Source: Macrotrachela quadricornifera
Lineage: Eukaryota > Rotifera > Eurotatoria > Philodinida > Philodinidae
DNA: 64,000 bases
NCBI GenBank assembly: GCA_022393335.1
Contig: JAJEKB010020949.1
Span: 152,331-216,330 of the forward strand
Direction: 5' to 3'
Shown here in pieces: positions 59,938-64,000 of this stretch. The notes under the pieces were generated by a model that was not told the origin of the DNA, did not search any database, and saw only the letters and a program-made list of their open reading frames with translations. Positions within the stretch are counted from its first letter, which is position 1; every line of letters begins with the position of its first letter. The translations under genes and the position numbers were made by a program.

Positions 59938-61836
59938 TCGAGTATTGATTAGAATACGAATTGCATGAGTAAAAATTAACTTATTATTAACTATTAAACA
60001 ATCGCATACTAGTCTCCATCTCTGTTCCAATGGAAGTAGGTCCTACCGCTGTAAATTATAAAACACGAACTGAATTTGATCGCCTAAATATGGGTGTGTA
60101 AGTGAGTTCAAAATTTCGACTTTACGTATCTTGCTCATTCTTTTTTCATCACATAATTTCATATTCAATTTTTGATGTTGCCAGCATCAAATTAACCTCA
60201 TTCAAATACTTGTGACTCTAGTTTTGCTTATTTGATGTTATCATTAAATTGCTACACAATAAAACATATACAAGTAGTGCCTGCCGTTTTCTTTGATCTG
60301 TTTTTCCTTTATTAACATGTCGCATATTTGCTTGTGTTTTAACAGTATTCTTCATTTGTAATTATTCTTTAAAACATCAATGACATCGACAGACACAATT
60401 TAAAGATGATTTATAATTATACTCTTTGAGAATTTCGTAATCAACAGAAATATCTATCTAGGATGAAAACCTATTGCTATTAAATCGTCATGAATGTCTC
60501 TGGAACTCAATTATGTACATATGCTGCATATATGAGTGATTCATTTTGTCTTGACAAGTGATTTTGAAAATTCTGTTATATAACAGAATCAGTTCTAGAT
60601 TTATTAGACAATCTACTAAAATTTTCATTATTCTATTTAAGAAGTTATATCAACATTACTGTTATTGAAAATCAAGTAAATTCGACCCTTTGAAGATCAC
60701 CGGGAGCACATTTTTAAAGTACCTATTTTTCAGTAAAGAAAAAAATTGTTTATTTGACAATGAAATGCATTTGCATGCGGACGGAAAAAAGAAGATGATG
60801 TGCTTATTGTATAACCAAAGAAACAACTTTTAGATCGAACATCGAATGCGTTACATGTAAATTGTCATTATGTTGAAAAGATGAACAAATTTGTTTGTTT
60901 GATTATCATAATATATTTATATACTAATCTCACAGAGATTCAAGAAATCCATATTGAGATCTATTGAGCTGTTTTAAAATCTATAAAGCTTGTATAGAAC
61001 AAATGGCTCTATTGAATAAAAACAGACAATCATCTAAAAATTAAATTTTAGATAAGTTTTGAGCGAGGAAAATCAAATTGAAAACTCCAAATTATTTTTT
61101 TATTAGGTTTATTCTCAATGAACATTACAAAGTTAGATGAACTTTGAGAGCTCGAAACATCGTTGATGATAAATCAAAGGATATTTAATAATAAATAAAG
61201 AAACATTTTCGTATATTGTCTTCAAGTAAAGTAAGTATCATGGGAGCAGATGTATTCAATAATAATTGTAACAGTCGATTTAAATACTGTTGAGTAGAAT
61301 TCTAATATTATCATGATACAGAAAGATATTTTTACTTTTCTTTAAAATGAACAATATCGATCCCTTCTTTCGATAAGTTAGTTAATCAATACTGATAGAT
61401 TATCTAAATATGTTATCATACTTGTCTATTGTAAGAAAAAGATCAAAACAAGTTTTTATTGTAATCAAATATTGACTTTCTATTTAATACAATTTCAGAA
61501 GAAATAACTCAACGTCGAGATATTTAATATATATTTCGTATCTTTTTCTAATAGTGATTTTTATTATGAAAAGTGTTAATAATGTATTAATATGAGAAAA
61601 ATTTTCAATAAACAACAAATATAAGAAAAGGTATGATTTATCAAATAAATACACGTATAACATATATCTATGGCCTCAGTAGGTCATGTGTATATTGTCG
61701 CCCCCTATAATATTGCTCTTACGCTTTTCTGCACTTTTCTGATTGATTAATATTTTAACAAAGAGAATTTTACTTTCATTATTATGATTCAGAGATATAC
61801 TCTTTATTACCCTTGATATTTATGTCAATTTTGTAA
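59938..61836. other. Upstream region of the GH31 gene, one weak exon candidate
   Basis: At 60030-60100 an ATG-led segment (MEVGPTAVNYKTRTEFDRLN) runs to a good donor GTAAGTGAG. No matching acceptor or family was found, so it is only a candidate first exon. The remainder is AT-rich. Confidence 0.3.
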
Positions 61837-61887
61837 ACTATTTTAGAAGAATTAACACTGTTATCTGAATTTTCACGTTCTTCAATA

Positions 61888-64000
61888 ATGTACGTTCTTA
61901 TAAGTAATGAAGGTTGTGTTATTCTTGGTAGCGGTACTCTACGACTGAGAATTTCTTTCATTACTGCATCTATTGTACGTATTACTTTCACAGATGAAAA
62001 GCAGTTTCAACCGGGACCCAGTCAGATCGTCATAACAAAATCGACTTTTACCGATTACAATCTTCAAGATAATCCAAGAAATTTTACAATTTCTACACCA
62101 ATTATTACGATTGTCGTAGACAAGGAAACAGGTGGAATTTCTTATTTCGATCAAACTGGTAATATTCTTCTAAGGGAACCGGAGCGCGGTGGCAAATGGT
62201 TGACTGCAAAGAAAGTTTATTGGAATAATTCGAATAAGAATACATGGCTTGCAAATAAACAAAATGTCAATTTTGAATATGTCACCGATGCGACTCGTGA
62301 TGTTTTTGAAGCGAAATTAGAGTTCGTATTTAGTGGAAATGAAGCACTTTTTGGTCTTGGTTCACATGAAGAGGGATACAGTAATTTACGTGGCAAATGT
62401 CGACAACTGTATCAACATAATCGAAAGATAGTAATCCCTTATTTTGTTTCTACTCGTGGTTATGGTTTACTACTCGATTGTTGCTCATTGATGGTCTTTC
62501 ATGATGACAGTCTTGGCTCCTATATATGGGCGGACATTGTTGACGAACTCGATTACTATTTTATTTATGGAGAAAAATTCGATAATGTTACTCGTGGTTA
62601 TCATGAACTCACTGGTCAAGCTCCACTGTTACCAAAATGGGCATTCGGCTATACACAATCAAAGGAACGTTATGTAAATGCTAATGAAATGGTAGCTATT
62701 GTTGGTGAATATCGTCGTCGACAAATTCCACTTGATCTTATTGTCTTAGATTGGCGATCATGGAGCAGCAATTTTTGGGGACAGAAATCGTTTGATCCTG
62801 TTCGTTTTTCTGATCCAACAGCTTTTATTAATGCCCTACATAAGATGAATGCACATTTTATGATTTCTATTTGGCCAATTATGTCTGGCGACTGTCCGAA
62901 TCAGAAAGAAATGCAACAGTATGGTTTTATGCTTGGTGATGGTACTACATACAATGCTTTCTTACCTGAAGCACGTGAACTTTATTGGAATCAAGCAAAC
63001 AATGGCCTTTTCATCCACGGTGTTGATGCTTGGTGGTGCGATAATTCTGAGCCTTTTGTGGCAGATTGGTCAGGTACAATTGAACCTGAAGCACATATTC
63101 GACTTACCATAGACACTCAAAATTTCAAACAATACATAGATCCTGGTTTAATCAATATTTATTCTCTATTACATAGTCAAGGCATTTACGAAGGCCAACG
63201 TCGAACTACATCAACTAAACGTGTCTTGAATCTTACACGCTCTGCTTATGCAGGACAGCATCGTTATGCAACAGTTGTGTGGAATGGCGATATTTCTGCC
63301 ACATGGGAAACATTACGCCGCTGTATCCCTGAAGGTGTTAACTATTGTGTTTGTGGAGAACCCTACTGGACATTGGATATAGGTAGTTTTTTTCTTAGTT
63401 ATAATAGTGACGCATGGTTTTGGCACGGTCAATATTCGGATGGCTGTCGTGGAATTTTGGATGGTGACATAGTTGAGCCCGATCCACAAGATACTGGATG
63501 TCGTGATCTTGGCTTTTGGGAACTTTACGCGCGTTGGTTTCAATATGGTTCATTTCTACCCATGTTTCGTACGCATGGTACTGATGCATCTCGTGAAATT
63601 TGGCGTTTTGGCGAAGCAGGAACACCATTCTATGATAATATTGCCAAATATATTCGTCTTCGCTACCAACTTATGCCATATATATATTCGTTAGCAGCTC
63701 AGATAACATTGAATAGTTATACAATGATGCGAGCTATAGCTCTGGATTATCCAAACGATACGAATACATTTAATCTTACAGATCAATATCTTTTTGGTTC
63801 TGCACTAATGGTCTGTCCGGTAATTACTCCTATGTACTACGAACGAAACTCACAACCTATTCCTGATGCTCCAAAAAGTCGTTCAGTCTATCTTCCCGCT
63901 GGTAATCAATGGTATGATTTCTGGGTTGAAACTATGTATGGTGGTGGACAAACGATTACGACCGATGCTCCGCTCGATACAATACCACTATTTGTACGTG
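61888..64000 (+). CDS. GH31 glycoside hydrolase (alpha-xylosidase/alpha-glucosidase type), partial
   Basis: The frame is open from 61837 through the window end (704 codons from ATG 61888); the 3' end lies outside. N-terminal beta-sandwich (GTLRLRISFITASIVRITFT; ALFGLGSHEEGYSNLRGK), then the TIM barrel: PKWAFGYTQSKERY, LDLIVLDWRSW, the nucleophile D385 in GVDAWWCDNSEP, and the acid/base D468 in VVWNGDISATWETLR, then WTLDIGSFF and FLPMFRTHG. This variant with WWCDNSEP and NGDIS is common in bacterial and fungal GH31 enzymes rather than in animal lysosomal or intestinal ones. It hydrolyses alpha-linked glucosides or xylosides. No intron in 2.1 kb. No signal peptide is evident at ATG 61888; a 5' exon is possible. 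Confidence 0.9.
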   Translation, partial: MYVLISNEGCVILGSGTLRLRISFITASIVRITFTDEKQFQPGPSQIVITKSTFTDYNLQDNPRNFTISTPIITIVVDKETGGISYFDQTGNILLREPERGGKWLTAKKVYWNNSNKNTWLANKQNVNFEYVTDATRDVFEAKLEFVFSGNEALFGLGSHEEGYSNLRGKCRQLYQHNRKIVIPYFVSTRGYGLLLDCCSLMVFHDDSLGSYIWADIVDELDYYFIYGEKFDNVTRGYHELTGQAPLLPKWAFGYTQSKERYVNANEMVAIVGEYRRRQIPLDLIVLDWRSWSSNFWGQKSFDPVRFSDPTAFINALHKMNAHFMISIWPIMSGDCPNQKEMQQYGFMLGDGTTYNAFLPEARELYWNQANNGLFIHGVDAWWCDNSEPFVADWSGTIEPEAHIRLTIDTQNFKQYIDPGLINIYSLLHSQGIYEGQRRTTSTKRVLNLTRSAYAGQHRYATVVWNGDISATWETLRRCIPEGVNYCVCGEPYWTLDIGSFFLSYNSDAWFWHGQYSDGCRGILDGDIVEPDPQDTGCRDLGFWELYARWFQYGSFLPMFRTHGTDASREIWRFGEAGTPFYDNIAKYIRLRYQLMPYIYSLAAQITLNSYTMMRAIALDYPNDTNTFNLTDQYLFGSALMVCPVITPMYYERNSQPIPDAPKSRSVYLPAGNQWYDFWVETMYGGGQTITTDAPLDTIPLFVR

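Noticed and set aside
61782..62154. Minus-strand frames over the start of the GH31 gene
   Set aside because: The plus strand holds a continuous frame with catalytic motifs; the minus frames are shadows.
1..64000. tRNA, rRNA, CRISPR or bacterial operon features
   Set aside because: No cloverleaf with a GGTTCRA-type arm, no rRNA text and no regularly spaced direct repeats were seen; introns and gene types are eukaryotic.

Overview
The window is eukaryotic nuclear DNA, very AT-rich, with compact genes split by GT-AG introns that are mostly 49-75 bp. Several gene types together point to a bdelloid rotifer, probably a Rotaria-like species: kinesin-light-chain-type TPR proteins carrying an ADP-ribosyltransferase-like domain, TRAF-like RING/MATH proteins in tandem, type II membrane NHL-repeat proteins, divergent single-exon 7TM receptors, and enzyme genes that look acquired from fungi or bacteria. 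This is inference from gene content; no species marker is present.

Region by region. 0.35-6.2 kb: a complete TRAF-like gene whose third intron holds a 2-kb hAT-type non-autonomous element built from two inverted arrays of a ~36-bp repeat. 6.2-14.6 kb: no recognisable gene; a decayed 3.4-kb hAT-like element with an 8-bp target duplication. 14.6-16.4 kb: a second TRAF-like paralog, broken in its MATH domain by foreign DNA. 16.4-26.3 kb: a stack of transposons. A long-armed foldback is followed by the endonuclease part of a LINE. That LINE is split at a TTAA by a piggyBac-type element, which holds a foldback with 666-bp arms, which in turn is split by an RTE-type LINE. A second foldback splits the outer LINE further on. 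26.3-30.5 kb: repeats and one apparently intact mariner element. 30.8-33.2 kb: first ART/TPR gene. 35.4-38.0 kb: five-exon XPR1-type phosphate exporter. 38.6-40.7 kb, minus strand: NHL-propeller membrane protein and a U-box exon that can be spliced in frame onto it. 42.9-43.6 kb: two small divergent genes. 45.5-46.9 kb: secreted purple acid phosphatase of fungal type. 47.8-49.8 kb: second ART/TPR gene with a degenerate ART site. 51.1-52.1 and 58.2-59.2 kb: two 7TM receptors, separated by a dead piggyBac transposase and a dead 7TM gene. 61.9 kb to the end: GH31 glycosidase, cut by the window edge.

No operon-like organisation exists. The genes are single transcription units for ubiquitin/TRAF signalling, phosphate handling (exporter and acid phosphatase), surface recognition and carbohydrate digestion. 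The most informative part is the transposon stack: target duplications and rejoined reading frames give the relative order of insertions. No tRNA, rRNA or CRISPR array was seen.
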